DNA from: Endozoicomonas gorgoniicola
Lineage (GTDB): Bacteria; Pseudomonadota; Gammaproteobacteria; Pseudomonadales; Endozoicomonadaceae
Direction: 5' to 3'
NCBI RefSeq assembly: GCF_025562715.2
Contig: NZ_JAPFCC010000001.1
Coordinates: 620,001-684,000 of the forward strand
Length of the DNA stretch: 64,000 nucleotides
The position numbers and the translations under genes were made by a program. This document shows, piece by piece, positions 8,677 through 17,151 of this stretch; the first letter of the stretch is position 1; each line of letters starts with the position of its first letter. Under the pieces are notes generated by a model. It did not search any database. It saw only the letters and a list, made by a program, of their open reading frames with translations, and was not told the DNA's origin.

Positions 8677-8988
8677 GGTGCTACCAAACCATTTAGTATT
8701 CAGTTCTTTCAACTCGTTTTTATCAGTCACTTTGATGATTACTGAGTCAACTCCACATAACGGACAGATAGCAGTTTTACTACCGTCAACAAATTCAGTG
8801 ATTGTATTACCGTTGAAAATTTCACAGCAGTAATAGCAACCGCATTGCTGGTCTTTAACATCGAGCCTATGTGCTTTATCAATCACGGCCTGTTGTGCTT
8901 TGCTCACATCGTCCATCACTTTCATAAACACTCGCTTCTTTTCCTCTGGGCTTGCGTTCCGTATGAACTCAGAAAATTTAGTATTCAT
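8674..8988 (-). CDS. Small zinc-ribbon-like protein (reversed cassette gene)
   Basis: 104 aa from the ATG at 8988; the longer upstream frame is attC read-through. A helical N-terminus is followed by two cysteine knuckles, CGCYYCCEIF and ICPLCGVDSVI, with the spacing of small bacterial zinc-ribbon proteins. Zinc binding is inferred. The gene points against the array and its TAA stop is the complement of the GTTA end of the preceding attC. Function unknown. Confidence 0.75.
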   Translation of the reverse strand: MNTKFSEFIRNASPEEKKRVFMKVMDDVSKAQQAVIDKAHRLDVKDQQCGCYYCCEIFNGNTITEFVDGSKTAICPLCGVDSVIIKVTDKNELKELNTKWFGST

Positions 8989-9005
8989 AGTCAAGCTCCT
9001 GCACC

Positions 9006-9056
9006 TAACAATTTCATCCAGCCGACCTCCTTCGTCGGCGGCTGATAAAGGCGTTA
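9006..9056 (+). repeat. attC site, short form (51 bp)
   Basis: TAACAATTTCATCC ... hairpin CCGACCTCCTTCGTCGG ... AAAGGCGTTA. Confidence 0.93.
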
Positions 9057-9134
9057 TGTTGCTTTCCTGACTTTCATGATTGATGACTATACTCAGGTGT
9101 GTTTTCTGCTGGGTCACATTACTTGAGCTATATC

Positions 9135-9938
9135 ATGAAATTTCGATTCCTATCTTTCTTGTATCTTGTTGTGTTTTTTGGGAGCCCTGTTCAGTCTGAC
9201 AACAGAAATGCATCCTTTATCTTGGGCTCCAATGCCTGTGACGGCGTGAAGTATCAATTTCATGATTGTGTAGACAGAGTTATTACAGAATGCAATTGCT
9301 ATGAATCAGGTGTGTGCATCGGTAAAGGAAGGTGCATTAATATTAACACAAAAGAACATTGTAATTTTTCTGCAACATCCAGTTTATTCAAGCCATCAGA
9401 TAGTATCGAGTGTCCGTCTTGTAACGCAACTATGATTAAGTTTCAGCTTCAATACGCAGAGTGCTCACCTGATAACATTCGATGTTTTAGTATATGTGGT
9501 TATGATACTTGTATAAATAAAATAACTGCATTAGAGCCTAATGACCAGTTGTATGGATGTAATATAACAAATTTTATCTCATGCGAATTAAGTGAAGCAG
9601 ATAGTTATGCATCTGCCAGCGGCTTATGTTTTAACCCAGTTACATCGGAAACTTGTAACTACTCTATAAAGATGAATGATCGCCAAAATTACTGCTCAGT
9701 TAGTTGTGACACATGCAGTGTAAACAGCACAGTTTATTCTGAATTTCCTGCTTTAGATACTAACACTGGATGTCAACCGATTAATTGCTTGCCTGATTGT
9801 CGGAATAGTGACCAAGACCATAATAGTCAATTTGGCATAATTTTTGGCCAAATTGGTGGTGGTGTTCTTTTAGTGACAACTGCTGCAATAATCATATACA
9901 AATGTACTCGTAAGTCGGGTTATCAGCGCATTAACTGA
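9135..9938 (+). CDS. Secreted/anchored cysteine-rich type I membrane protein
   Basis: 267 aa from ATG 9135, the start that gives a clean signal peptide (MKFRFLSFLYLVVFF... to about residue 22). The ectodomain holds about 23 cysteines, many paired closely (ECNC, CPSC, CSVSCDTC, CLPDC). Near the C-terminus is one membrane helix (GGGVLLVTTAAIIIY), then a short basic tail KCTRKSGYQRIN. This layout (signal, Cys-rich ectodomain, single helix, short tail) is uncommon in bacteria and resembles eukaryotic surface receptors. It is not assigned to any family. A disulfide-bonded outer or periplasmic role is inferred. Confidence 0.75.
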   Translation: MKFRFLSFLYLVVFFGSPVQSDNRNASFILGSNACDGVKYQFHDCVDRVITECNCYESGVCIGKGRCININTKEHCNFSATSSLFKPSDSIECPSCNATMIKFQLQYAECSPDNIRCFSICGYDTCINKITALEPNDQLYGCNITNFISCELSEADSYASASGLCFNPVTSETCNYSIKMNDRQNYCSVSCDTCSVNSTVYSEFPALDTNTGCQPINCLPDCRNSDQDHNSQFGIIFGQIGGGVLLVTTAAIIIYKCTRKSGYQRIN

Positions 9939-10017
9939 AGTTAAAGAAAATTCCTATTCACTGTCGTGTGTCGGAAAAAGCTAGCAACTAAAATCAAGCA
10001 AAAGAGTTACCGCCACA

Positions 10018-10088
10018 TAACAAATGGTTGCAGTTCGTTCGCTTCGCTCACCCGACGTGCCTTCGGCACGCGGCTGAACCAGGCGTTA
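10018..10088 (+). repeat. attC site (71 bp)
   Basis: Canonical form. Confidence 0.97.
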
Positions 10089-10415
10089 TGTTGACTTACC
10101 CAACTCCTTAGTAAGAAAGTGGGTAGTGTTTGTGACCAAGCTGTTACAGTACAGCTTTCCTTTGTCAGTCAGTGAGATTTTATAATCCTTCCGCTGGATT
10201 ATATCTTGTCCATTTTTAGCCAGCATGAACTTTGCATTCTTGCAGGTCATACTTCTTGTGATCCGTAGCTCGCTGGCAATTTCCATATAATCCATTGGTC
10301 TGTCTTCGTGCATCAATACCAACAAAATTCCAATCTGTATCGGTGTCAGCGATGGCGCTAATTTTTCGCACTGGACAAGGTATCTCAGTACCGGCTTCAA
10401 TATCTCGCTTTGCAA
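10086..10415 (-). CDS. Winged-helix (MarR-like) protein, reversed cassette gene
   Basis: 109 aa. I choose the second TTG (10415) because AGGAG lies seven bases upstream; a TTG six codons earlier overlaps that site. A helix-turn-helix (MDYMEIASELRITRSMTCKN) and a wing (IIQRKDYKISLTDKGKLY) fit a MarR-type DNA-binding protein. Its length is short, so it may lack dimerisation helices. The stop TAA is formed by the attC core. A near-identical copy begins at 63776 on the + strand. Confidence 0.75.
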   Translation of the reverse strand: MQSEILKPVLRYLVQCEKLAPSLTPIQIGILLVLMHEDRPMDYMEIASELRITRSMTCKNAKFMLAKNGQDIIQRKDYKISLTDKGKLYCNSLVTNTTHFLTKELGKST

Positions 10416-10443
10416 CTTTCTACTCCTGTGCAAATCGTCAACA

Positions 10444-10497
10444 TAACAATTCGTTCAAACCGATCCGCCTACGGCGGTCGGCTTAACTCAAGCGTTA
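10444..10497 (+). repeat. attC site, 54-bp form
   Basis: TAACAATTCGTTC ... hairpin CCGCCTACGGCGG ... CAAGCGTTA. Confidence 0.92.
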
Positions 10498-10689
10498 GGC
10501 GCTAAAGTTAGTTTCTCCTCTGACCAGTTCTGAGGGATACATCCAATGTTCATAGAACTTTGTCCCACCAACTCCGCCAGCTATATAGCCGACTCGCAGA
10601 TAGGGCATAAAAAAGAATCTGCGAATCTGACTGTGAAACTTCACTACAGTAGGCAACAGCTTTCCGGTTGCAGGTGATCTGACGTACAT
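10495..10689 (-). CDS. Small basic protein (reversed cassette gene)
   Basis: 64 aa from the ATG at 10689, which has AAGGAG six bases upstream; an ATG 24 bases earlier is also in frame. The product is rich in aromatic and basic residues (RRFFFMPYLRVGY). Its family is unknown. As in the two other reversed genes nearby, the stop is the complement of the attC GTTA. Confidence 0.6.
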   Translation of the reverse strand: MYVRSPATGKLLPTVVKFHSQIRRFFFMPYLRVGYIAGGVGGTKFYEHWMYPSELVRGETNFSA

Positions 10690-10718
10690 TCTCTTCTCCT
10701 TAGTCTGTGCCATGCGCC

Positions 10719-10769
10719 TAACAATTTCATCCACCCGACCGCCTTCGGCGGCGGCTGATAAAGGCGTTA
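10719..10769 (+). repeat. attC site, short form (51 bp)
   Basis: TAACAATTTCATCC ... hairpin CCGCCTTCGGCGG ... AAAGGCGTTA. Confidence 0.93.
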
Positions 10770-10800
10770 AGCGCTTCAAAAATTCACCATCGGAGTAAAA

Positions 10801-11418
10801 ATGGTAAATAAAACTATCGTTGTGTTAGCAAACTCTTATAAGCATTCGCAACATTGTGTAGCTGGAAAATGCATAAGAACAGGTAATTGGGTTCGTCCAG
10901 TATCTAATCCAAGTGGAGCAGAGCTATCGCATGCACAAGTAAGATACCAAAACCCTCACGGAACTTATAACAATGTCAGACCTCTTCAAAAAGTTGAAAT
11001 ATATTTAAGCCAACATGTTCCGCTTGAAAATCAACCGGAAAACTATTTAGTTGGGGATGGGGTTTGGCAACAAAGATACAGAATAACGGAAGATGAGCTT
11101 CAGAATTTTCTAGATCATCCATATGATTTATGGGGTGAAGGTAGTAGCGTACCATTTCAGTTTATACAAAATGGCGAGGTAGAAATAGAGCAGTCGCTTT
11201 ATCTGGTCGAAGTGGACAACCTGAATCTCTTCAAGAATCAATATGAAAAGCGTCGTGCTTCATTTGAGTACAATGGTATTGGTTATGAATTAGCTGTAAC
11301 TGACCCAAACTTTGACTCTATCCTAGCCAGTGGTCAAGAAACAAATGGGATATTATGCATTAGTCTTGGGGAGAATTTTGAAGGAAGTTGTTATAAAATA
11401 GTAGCAACTATTTTTTAA
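10801..11418 (+). CDS. Hypothetical protein, first gene of a three-gene cassette
   Basis: 205 aa, ATG with GGAG upstream. The start (VVLANSYKHSQHCVAGK, then WVRPVSN) resembles proteins annotated as dual OB-fold-containing, which often sit next to DUF488 genes. I am not sure of that name. It is soluble, with no catalytic motif that I can identify. It ends 11 bp before the DUF488 gene and is surely co-transcribed with it. Confidence 0.65.
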   Translation: MVNKTIVVLANSYKHSQHCVAGKCIRTGNWVRPVSNPSGAELSHAQVRYQNPHGTYNNVRPLQKVEIYLSQHVPLENQPENYLVGDGVWQQRYRITEDELQNFLDHPYDLWGEGSSVPFQFIQNGEVEIEQSLYLVEVDNLNLFKNQYEKRRASFEYNGIGYELAVTDPNFDSILASGQETNGILCISLGENFEGSCYKIVATIF

Positions 11419-11429
11419 ATGGAGTGCTC

Positions 11430-11870
11430 ATGGATATTTATACTATTGGTTTTACAAAGAAAAATGCAGAATTATTTTTCAATTTTCTAAAGGCATCAAA
11501 AGTTGAAACATTGATTGATGTAAGATTAAACAATGTTTCACAGCTTGCTGGATTTGCTAAAAGAGATGACTTAAAGTTTTTCCTTAGAGAGCTTTGTAAT
11601 GCTGAATATCACCATGCACCTGAGCTTGCTCCAACTAAGGAAATACTCAACGCCTATAAAAAGCAAGAAATTACATGGCAGTCCTATGAAGATAGCTTTT
11701 TGAATTTAATGTCACAAAGAAATATAGAAAAAAACATTAACAAGAATATTTTAAAAAATGGTTGTTTGCTCTGTAGCGAACACGAGCCACATTTTTGTCA
11801 TCGACGCTTAGTTGTTGAATACCTAAATGAGCATTCTGACATTGACCTCAAAGTAAAGCATTTGTTTTAA
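11430..11870 (+). CDS. DUF488 family protein
   Basis: 146 aa from ATG 11430 (GGAG five bases upstream; the GTG at 11424 overlaps that site). It opens with the DUF488 signature IYTIGFTKKN, then TLIDVRLN, and ends with CSEHEPHFCHRRLV, the conserved Cys/His cluster of the family. The biochemical role of DUF488 is unsettled; nucleic-acid-linked functions have been suggested. The next gene starts two bases after its stop. Confidence 0.85.
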   Translation: MDIYTIGFTKKNAELFFNFLKASKVETLIDVRLNNVSQLAGFAKRDDLKFFLRELCNAEYHHAPELAPTKEILNAYKKQEITWQSYEDSFLNLMSQRNIEKNINKNILKNGCLLCSEHEPHFCHRRLVVEYLNEHSDIDLKVKHLF

Positions 11871-11871
11871 T

Positions 11872-12477
11872 ATGAATCATGTTTTAATTCTATATCCAGA
11901 GCTTTTCAAGTGCTTTCCTAAGTTTGAGAGAAAGGTGTTGCGCATACTCTCAAACTTGCAGTCATACTCTATAGTAACTATTTGTGATCATCACGGTTTT
12001 ATTAAAAAAACAAATGAAGAACATCTTAACAATGTTGACCTCATAGAAACCCATGACTGGCAAAGCCATTCAATCACTCATGCAATAGTATTTGATGACG
12101 GTGAGGAATTTACAGAAGAAGTGAAGGTTCTCAACGAGGAAAAAATCCCACTTAGAAAAGTTAAAATCGCCATCACACGCGTTGTCAATATAAAACAAGA
12201 TAAAAAGTACAACGGAACTAATAGCACTGTTGATTACGAGTACATTGGAAGAGGTTCAAAATGGGGAAACCCTCATTCTATGTATGAAGACGGTGACGAT
12301 AGAGATGAGGTTATACGAAAGTTCAAATACGACTTTGACTTTGATAAATTTCCTCATTTAAAAAAAGAAGAAGTCTACTCCTTAACAGGAAAAAGGCTTG
12401 GCTGTTTTTGTAAGCCTGCTAGCTGCCATGGTGATGTTTTGGCAGATTATCTCAACAGCTGGGATGACGGAAAGTAA
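11872..12477 (+). CDS. DUF4326-like protein with Rossmann-like N-terminus
   Basis: 201 aa. The C-terminal half has the DUF4326 pattern YIGRGSKWGNPH ... LTGKRLGCFCKPASCHGDVL. The first ~95 residues look like an alpha/beta nucleotide-binding fold (HAIVFDDGEEF), which is inference. It is the third gene of one cassette, one base after the DUF488 stop. The three probably act together, but no function is established. Confidence 0.75.
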   Translation: MNHVLILYPELFKCFPKFERKVLRILSNLQSYSIVTICDHHGFIKKTNEEHLNNVDLIETHDWQSHSITHAIVFDDGEEFTEEVKVLNEEKIPLRKVKIAITRVVNIKQDKKYNGTNSTVDYEYIGRGSKWGNPHSMYEDGDDRDEVIRKFKYDFDFDKFPHLKKEEVYSLTGKRLGCFCKPASCHGDVLADYLNSWDDGK

Positions 12478-12484
12478 GGGCGCT

Positions 12485-12535
12485 TAACAAAAAAATCCAG
12501 CCGACCGCCTTCGGCGGCGGCTGATTTGGGCGTTA
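12485..12535 (+). repeat. attC site, short form (51 bp)
   Basis: TAACAAAAAAATCC ... hairpin CCGCCTTCGGCGG ... TTTGGGCGTTA. Confidence 0.93.
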
Positions 12536-12969
12536 TACGAATAGAGTCTAAACAACTAGCACAATTGAAATACAAACATCCATTTCAGTAACCAGAAAAC
12601 ATAGGATCTCCCTATCCTATAAAGTCTATTGAAACTTAAAAACTTGTATTTGCGAGGGTGACGTATCAGCTACTCATCCTCCTCTTCATCGATTACCGGC
12701 ATATCAAAATAAGGTCCACTACTTTCTCTGAAATCTTCAATTTCTTCACATGTTAATAATACTGGTAGTGGGGCGTCAGCAAAAATTCCAGCATTATAAT
12801 TAACACTGATAAACCCCCGGCTATGCCGGGGAGACTCTCATAGGTTTAACCGTAGCGACAGTAGCTAACCTTCAGTTTCCGACCAAGAAAATTGAAGGTA
12901 AAACCAATGAGAGACTACAAGAGTTTGGCTCATACGCGTTGGGATTGTAAGTACCATATTGTCTTTATC

Positions 12970-14299
12970 GGTTCTTCCCTGTTTTAAGTGGGTAGTTTTC
13001 AACGACGTACGCCAGTGGGGTACAAGTCCAAGCCTCCAAGATGAAAGTAGATCGCTGTCTTATATCTTTCACGGTTTCGAAAGCCACAAGCCCGATTCTT
13101 CAAACTCTGAATCTTGCTGTTCACTCCCTCTGCTCGACCGTTATTAGCCTCAAGGACAATAGCGTTGATGATACCCCACAAGTGCTCTTTGACCGTTCTG
13201 GCAACTTCTTTTATGGGCTCAAGCCGACATCTCTGCGCCCAGCATAGCCACCTCTTCCAGGCCTTGATTGCCCAAGCTCTGGACTTGTAATTCCATAAGC
13301 TCATTGCCATTTGCCGGATGGCCCAGGCGCGAGCTGTTTTAAGTGTCGAGTTTCTCAGTGGTTCGAAGTTATCCCACTGCTCTTCAGACATGTTTTCAGG
13401 GTTAGTCAGCCAGTCGTAGCGAGTCCCCTTAAGCAGCTCTACACCTTGGTTTACAAGGGCTTTGTTCTCTTCTATCCGAACCTTGTTGACAGCTTTACCC
13501 AGAGACTGAGCAACGTGAAACTTATCAAATGCAATCTTCTGATCTGCGTCTGGAACATTCTCACTGACTGACTTGATGTAAGCCTTGGACATGTCCATCG
13601 TCACGCATTCGATCCCCTCTTTATGGTCATAGGGCAGTGTGTCAAAGTACTCGTTGAGACTGTCACTTTTACGGTCATCAGAAACGTGAATAACAACGCC
13701 TTGGTCGTGGTCAGTGACCACTGTGACGTATTCATGATGCTTTTGAAATGAGGTTTCATCAACAGCGATTCGTTTTGGTGGCTTAGCATCACGACGAGCC
13801 AGTCCTCTCTTCACTGCACGCTGCTGAATACCGTCTATGGCATTCCAACCAAGCTTCATTTGTCGTGCAACTGCCTTCGTAGTTGCCTCCTTTAGCCAGT
13901 CAATAACAAGGGCTTCAAACAGAGCTGTATATCGAGAGTCAGATTCAGCCCAGGGCACATTGATGGCTAACACCTTATGCTCAGGGCACTGGGTCCGTGG
14001 AACCCTGGCAACTAGAATAGTCTGAAACTGACAGGTATCCAGATGACGCCACTTCTGAGTGATGTGGTCGTAGCCAGAGCAGGGCTTATCGCAAACACTG
14101 CATTTGCAGGCCTTTTTACCATTGTGTTCAATGAATACCCGAACCTGTTGATCCTGTAATGACAATTCAACTTCAGAAACGAACCAAGGAGACTCAATAC
14201 CCAGTATTTGAGAATAGAGTTGCTTATCACGCATCGGTGCATCCTTGCATTGAGTGCTTCAGAATATAATAAATCACCCACTCAAATTGAGGAAGAGCC
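12970..14299 (-). mobile_element. ISL3 family element, copy a
   Basis: 1330 bp flanked by the 8-bp direct repeat TCTTTATC (12962-12969 and 14300-14307). The ends match as GGTTCTTCC / GGCTCTTCC, each followed by a shared AGTGGGT. Confidence 0.92.
12999..14234 (-). CDS. ISL3 family transposase
   Basis: 411 aa. The N-terminal zinc-binding region has CKCSVCDKPC and a CPEH motif. The DDE core shows IAVDETSFQKHHEYVTVV, VTMDMSKAY and a late ANNGRAEGVNSKIQ with the catalytic glutamate. The length and motif order are those of ISL3 transposases. It looks intact. Confidence 0.93.
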   Translation of the reverse strand: MRDKQLYSQILGIESPWFVSEVELSLQDQQVRVFIEHNGKKACKCSVCDKPCSGYDHITQKWRHLDTCQFQTILVARVPRTQCPEHKVLAINVPWAESDSRYTALFEALVIDWLKEATTKAVARQMKLGWNAIDGIQQRAVKRGLARRDAKPPKRIAVDETSFQKHHEYVTVVTDHDQGVVIHVSDDRKSDSLNEYFDTLPYDHKEGIECVTMDMSKAYIKSVSENVPDADQKIAFDKFHVAQSLGKAVNKVRIEENKALVNQGVELLKGTRYDWLTNPENMSEEQWDNFEPLRNSTLKTARAWAIRQMAMSLWNYKSRAWAIKAWKRWLCWAQRCRLEPIKEVARTVKEHLWGIINAIVLEANNGRAEGVNSKIQSLKNRACGFRNRERYKTAIYFHLGGLDLYPTGVRR

Positions 14300-14931
14300 T
14301 CTTTATCCCAAAGAGAAGACGAAAGGTAATCTATGGGAATTTGAGAAAGTTTCTCGGAGAAATATTTCATGAGCTTGCCAGAAGGAAAGGCTGCAAAATT
14401 CTCGAAGGGCATTTGATGTCTGATCATGTTCACATGTGCATCAGTATTCCACCCAAATATCCGGTATCTCATGTCGTTGGATATCTGAAAGGAAAGTGTG
14501 CAATAGAGATTGCGAAAAATTTCAAAGGCAAGCAGCGTAACTTTAACGGAGAGCATTTTTGGGCAAGAGGTTACTTTGTCTCAACAGTAGGACTTGATGA
14601 AGAAGTGGTTCGGGCATATATCCGAGATCAAGAAAAGAATGATGGAAATAGAGATCAGTATGATCTTGACTGGTAAGCGCCCTTGGGCGCAATAAAAGCC
14701 CTTAGAGGGCGTAATCTGATAAGCCTCCGGCTATGCCGGAGGTCAGTTAACTTTGCCAGCCATAAACTGTTAATATGTGAACTATATTATTCTTTGCTAA
14801 CCTCCGAACGTAGTGTGCATCTGTTGAGAGTACATAAGCCCAACCACCGTATGATGCACGGGCAAAGCTTCGATAACGAACATTGGCATGCTCAGGTGAA
14901 GAATAGGTATCTTTCCAGTCTAAGTTTACAG

Positions 14932-16664
14932 CCGTCATTCAGCACTTAATCTGAGAATTTCCTAAAACCATCTAAAATGTAAAAAATTTTCAGACTGAGC
15001 ATATGCCATGCAACCTCATCAATTTCACATTCAACGCATCGACCATACGGGGTTGGTGGCCGGTATGTGCAAAGAGCTCGGGATCGCTAACCTCTTGGAT
15101 TCTCTGGTTCCCAACCAATCTGAAACCAGAAAGATTTCCTTCGGAGAAACCGTTGTCTCAATGCTGCTTAACGGACTGGGCTTCACTGCTCGCACACTCC
15201 ACATGTTCCCTGAGTTTCACGCCGACAAACCACTGGATAAACTTATTCGGCCGGGTATAGAGCCGGAACATATCAACGAAAGTGTACTCGGCAGAGCCTT
15301 GGATCAAATTTTTGAACTGGGTGTAAGTGAGGTCTATTTATCACTGGCTGTCAAGGCCGTTAATGTCTTGAAACTGCCGTGTAATGCTCTGAATCTTGAT
15401 TCAACCAGCTTTCATGTGGACGGTCGTTATAACAGTGAGTCTGAAGTCGATGAAGAAGATCTGAACTGCATTAAAATCTGTCGTGGATACAGCAGAGATC
15501 ACCGACCTGAATTAAATCAGGCGATACTGCTCCTAATGACTGAAAATCAGGCGGGTATTCCCGTATTCATGGCCGCATCCAGTGGCAATATAAACGACAA
15601 CACTAATTTTAAAAAAGTCATCAGCAAGCATTTGAAATGCTACAAAGAGGCGCTGAATAATCGTTACCTGATCGGCGATGCTGCACTTTATACAACAGAC
15701 AATGTACAGATATTGCATCAGCAAAAGCAACAGTTCATCACCCGGGTTCCGGCTAAAATAAAATCCGCAAGAGAGCTTGTGGACAGTGTCGCTTCTTGTG
15801 CGATGACACCGGTTGAAGATGCCGAAGGTTATGAGAGCTGCGAAGTACTGTCCGACTATGCGGATGTATCTCAACGGTGGGTTCTGATTCGCAGTGAACA
15901 GGCTCGGAAAAGCGAACAGAAAACACTGCTCAAAAAACTGTTGAAAAAGTCAGAAAAAGAAGCGGAAGCACTGACCAGCAAGCTGGCGAAGAAACCGTTC
16001 AAGTGTGAAACGGACGCATTGCGTGCGTTCAATGAGTGGCAATCAAAAAGCAATTATTGTCAGGCAGAACCTGTAATTACGACAAAACCATGCTATACCA
16101 AAGTGGGACGTCCGGAGAAAGACAGCAAACCAGATAGCGTGGAGTATTATGTCAGCGGTCATCCTTGGGTATCCGTTGACTGTCGTAAAGTAGCAGAGGC
16201 TTCCCTGGGGTGCTTTGTGTTGGCAACAAATGATCTGGACAGGAGCCGGCTAAGTTCAGCAGAAGTGTTGAGCACTTATAAATCACAGCAGTCGGTGGAG
16301 CGTGGATTTCGGTTTCTTAAAAGCCCTGAATTTCTGGTCTCCTCGCTGTTTTTAAAGAAGCCGGAACGTATAGAAGCGTTGCTTATGGTGATGACGCTTT
16401 GCCTGTTAGTCTACGCAGCGATACAGCATCGAATCAGGCATGAATTAAAGCGTCAGAGTAGGTTCTTTCCGGATATGAAGCGAAAGCCCTATCAGAATCC
16501 GACTGCACGCTGGGTATTTTTTTGCTTTCAGGGAATTAATGTTTTATTGGTCGATGGTCATGAAAAACATGTCGTTGGCTTGCAGGAGAGGCAATTAACC
16601 ATCATTTCAATTCTTGGTCGACCGTACCAAGAGATTTATTCCTGATATAGGTGCTGAATGACGG
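14932..16664 (+). mobile_element. IS1634-like element, copy 1
   Basis: 1733 bp with terminal inverted repeats CCGTCATTCAGCAC. It is flanked by an unusually long direct repeat of 19 bp, TTCCAGTCTAAGTTTACAG, at 14913-14931 and 16665-16683. Long, variable target repeats are known for this family. Confidence 0.92.
15008..16645 (+). CDS. IS1634 family transposase
   Basis: 545 aa. It has the family's DDE pattern: LNLDSTSFHVDGRY, then YLIGDAALYTTDN, and a C-terminal glutamate region (YKSQQSVERGFRFLK). The N-terminal HIQRIDHTGLVAGMCKELGI start is shared with copy 2. It is full length, with no frameshift. Confidence 0.93.
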   Translation: MQPHQFHIQRIDHTGLVAGMCKELGIANLLDSLVPNQSETRKISFGETVVSMLLNGLGFTARTLHMFPEFHADKPLDKLIRPGIEPEHINESVLGRALDQIFELGVSEVYLSLAVKAVNVLKLPCNALNLDSTSFHVDGRYNSESEVDEEDLNCIKICRGYSRDHRPELNQAILLLMTENQAGIPVFMAASSGNINDNTNFKKVISKHLKCYKEALNNRYLIGDAALYTTDNVQILHQQKQQFITRVPAKIKSARELVDSVASCAMTPVEDAEGYESCEVLSDYADVSQRWVLIRSEQARKSEQKTLLKKLLKKSEKEAEALTSKLAKKPFKCETDALRAFNEWQSKSNYCQAEPVITTKPCYTKVGRPEKDSKPDSVEYYVSGHPWVSVDCRKVAEASLGCFVLATNDLDRSRLSSAEVLSTYKSQQSVERGFRFLKSPEFLVSSLFLKKPERIEALLMVMTLCLLVYAAIQHRIRHELKRQSRFFPDMKRKPYQNPTARWVFFCFQGINVLLVDGHEKHVVGLQERQLTIISILGRPYQEIYS

Positions 16665-16687
16665 TTCCAGTCTAAGTTTACAGGCAT

Positions 16688-16981
16688 AATGGATATCAAC
16701 GCCCCTAAGCGGTTTAATGATTTATATTGCGAACATAGAATCCTAGTTTGCAATACAGGGTTTACAATTTTTTTCTTCACATTTTGGGTAACTTCTCTGA
16801 ATTCGTAGGTAAATTTTCAAAGGGGTCGGCTACACCCCAGTAAAATCAGTGAGCAGTGTTTAAAAGAGATTCCTGGCTGCACTTTTTTAGTAGTTACCAT
16901 TTTTGAACTAATGGTTCCAAAAAATGTAGGAATATTTTGATAATGTTAATGAGGGTACGTAGCTGTTAAGAGGGATTCGTA
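16688..16981. other. Non-coding upstream part of the broken cassette
   Basis: 294 bp between the broken gene's start and its attC. It is AT-rich and should hold the - strand promoter. I see no gene or clear hairpin. Confidence 0.5.
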
Positions 16982-17052
16982 TAACAAATGCTTCCAGTTC
17001 GTTCGCTTGCGCTCACCCGACCGCCTTACGGCGGCGGCTGAAGCAGGCGTTA
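16982..17052 (+). repeat. attC site, 71-bp variant
   Basis: TAACAAATGCTTCC ... CGCTTGCGCTCACC ... hairpin CCGCCTTACGGCGG ... AGCAGGCGTTA. The preceding GATTCGTA complements the cassette start TACGAATAG. Confidence 0.94.
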
Positions 17053-17151
17053 TGTGGCTTACATTCTACGAAACCAATAATCCTGAATCGTTAGAATTAT
17101 TGCTCCCCCGATAAGAATCCCGATAAAACCACCCAAAAAGGAGTACAAAAA

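Larger units (their letters stand above)
12907..14676 (+). pseudogene. tnpA: IS200 TnpA (Y1 transposase), split by ISL3
   Basis: Pieces 12907-12969 and 14308-14676 rejoin in frame to 143 aa when the ISL3 and one 8-bp repeat are removed. The HUH motif is DHVHM and the catalytic tyrosine lies in RAYIRDQEK. IS200 proteins are about 150 aa. The N-terminal 21 residues (MRDYKSLAHT...) are separated from the rest, so it is inactive unless the ISL3 leaves precisely. Confidence 0.85.
12805..14747 (+). mobile_element. IS200/IS605 family element (carrying ISL3 copy a)
   Basis: Both ends have the terminal hairpins typical of IS200: CCCCCGGCTATGCCGGGG at 12814-12831 and CCTCCGGCTATGCCGGAGG at 14724-14742, each preceded by CTGATAA. 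Exact edges are uncertain because the family makes no target duplication. Confidence 0.8.
12670..16687 (-). pseudogene. Small cassette gene broken by IS1634-like and IS200
   Basis: Three - strand pieces appear to form one gene of about 108 codons. The start is ATG at 16687 (MPVNLDW). The middle runs from 14931 down to the IS200 edge (...VRYRSFARASYGGWAYVL...). The C-terminus ends at TAG 12670-12672 (...YFDMPVIDEEEDE). The first break is exact, because the IS carries a 19-bp direct repeat. The second join is in frame only for one choice of IS200 end, so the last piece is less sure. The family is unrecognised. Confidence 0.6.

Noticed and set aside
14747..14938. Independent 63-aa gene on the - strand
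   Set aside because: Its start lies in the IS1634 target repeat. It is better explained as the middle of the cassette gene that begins at 16687.
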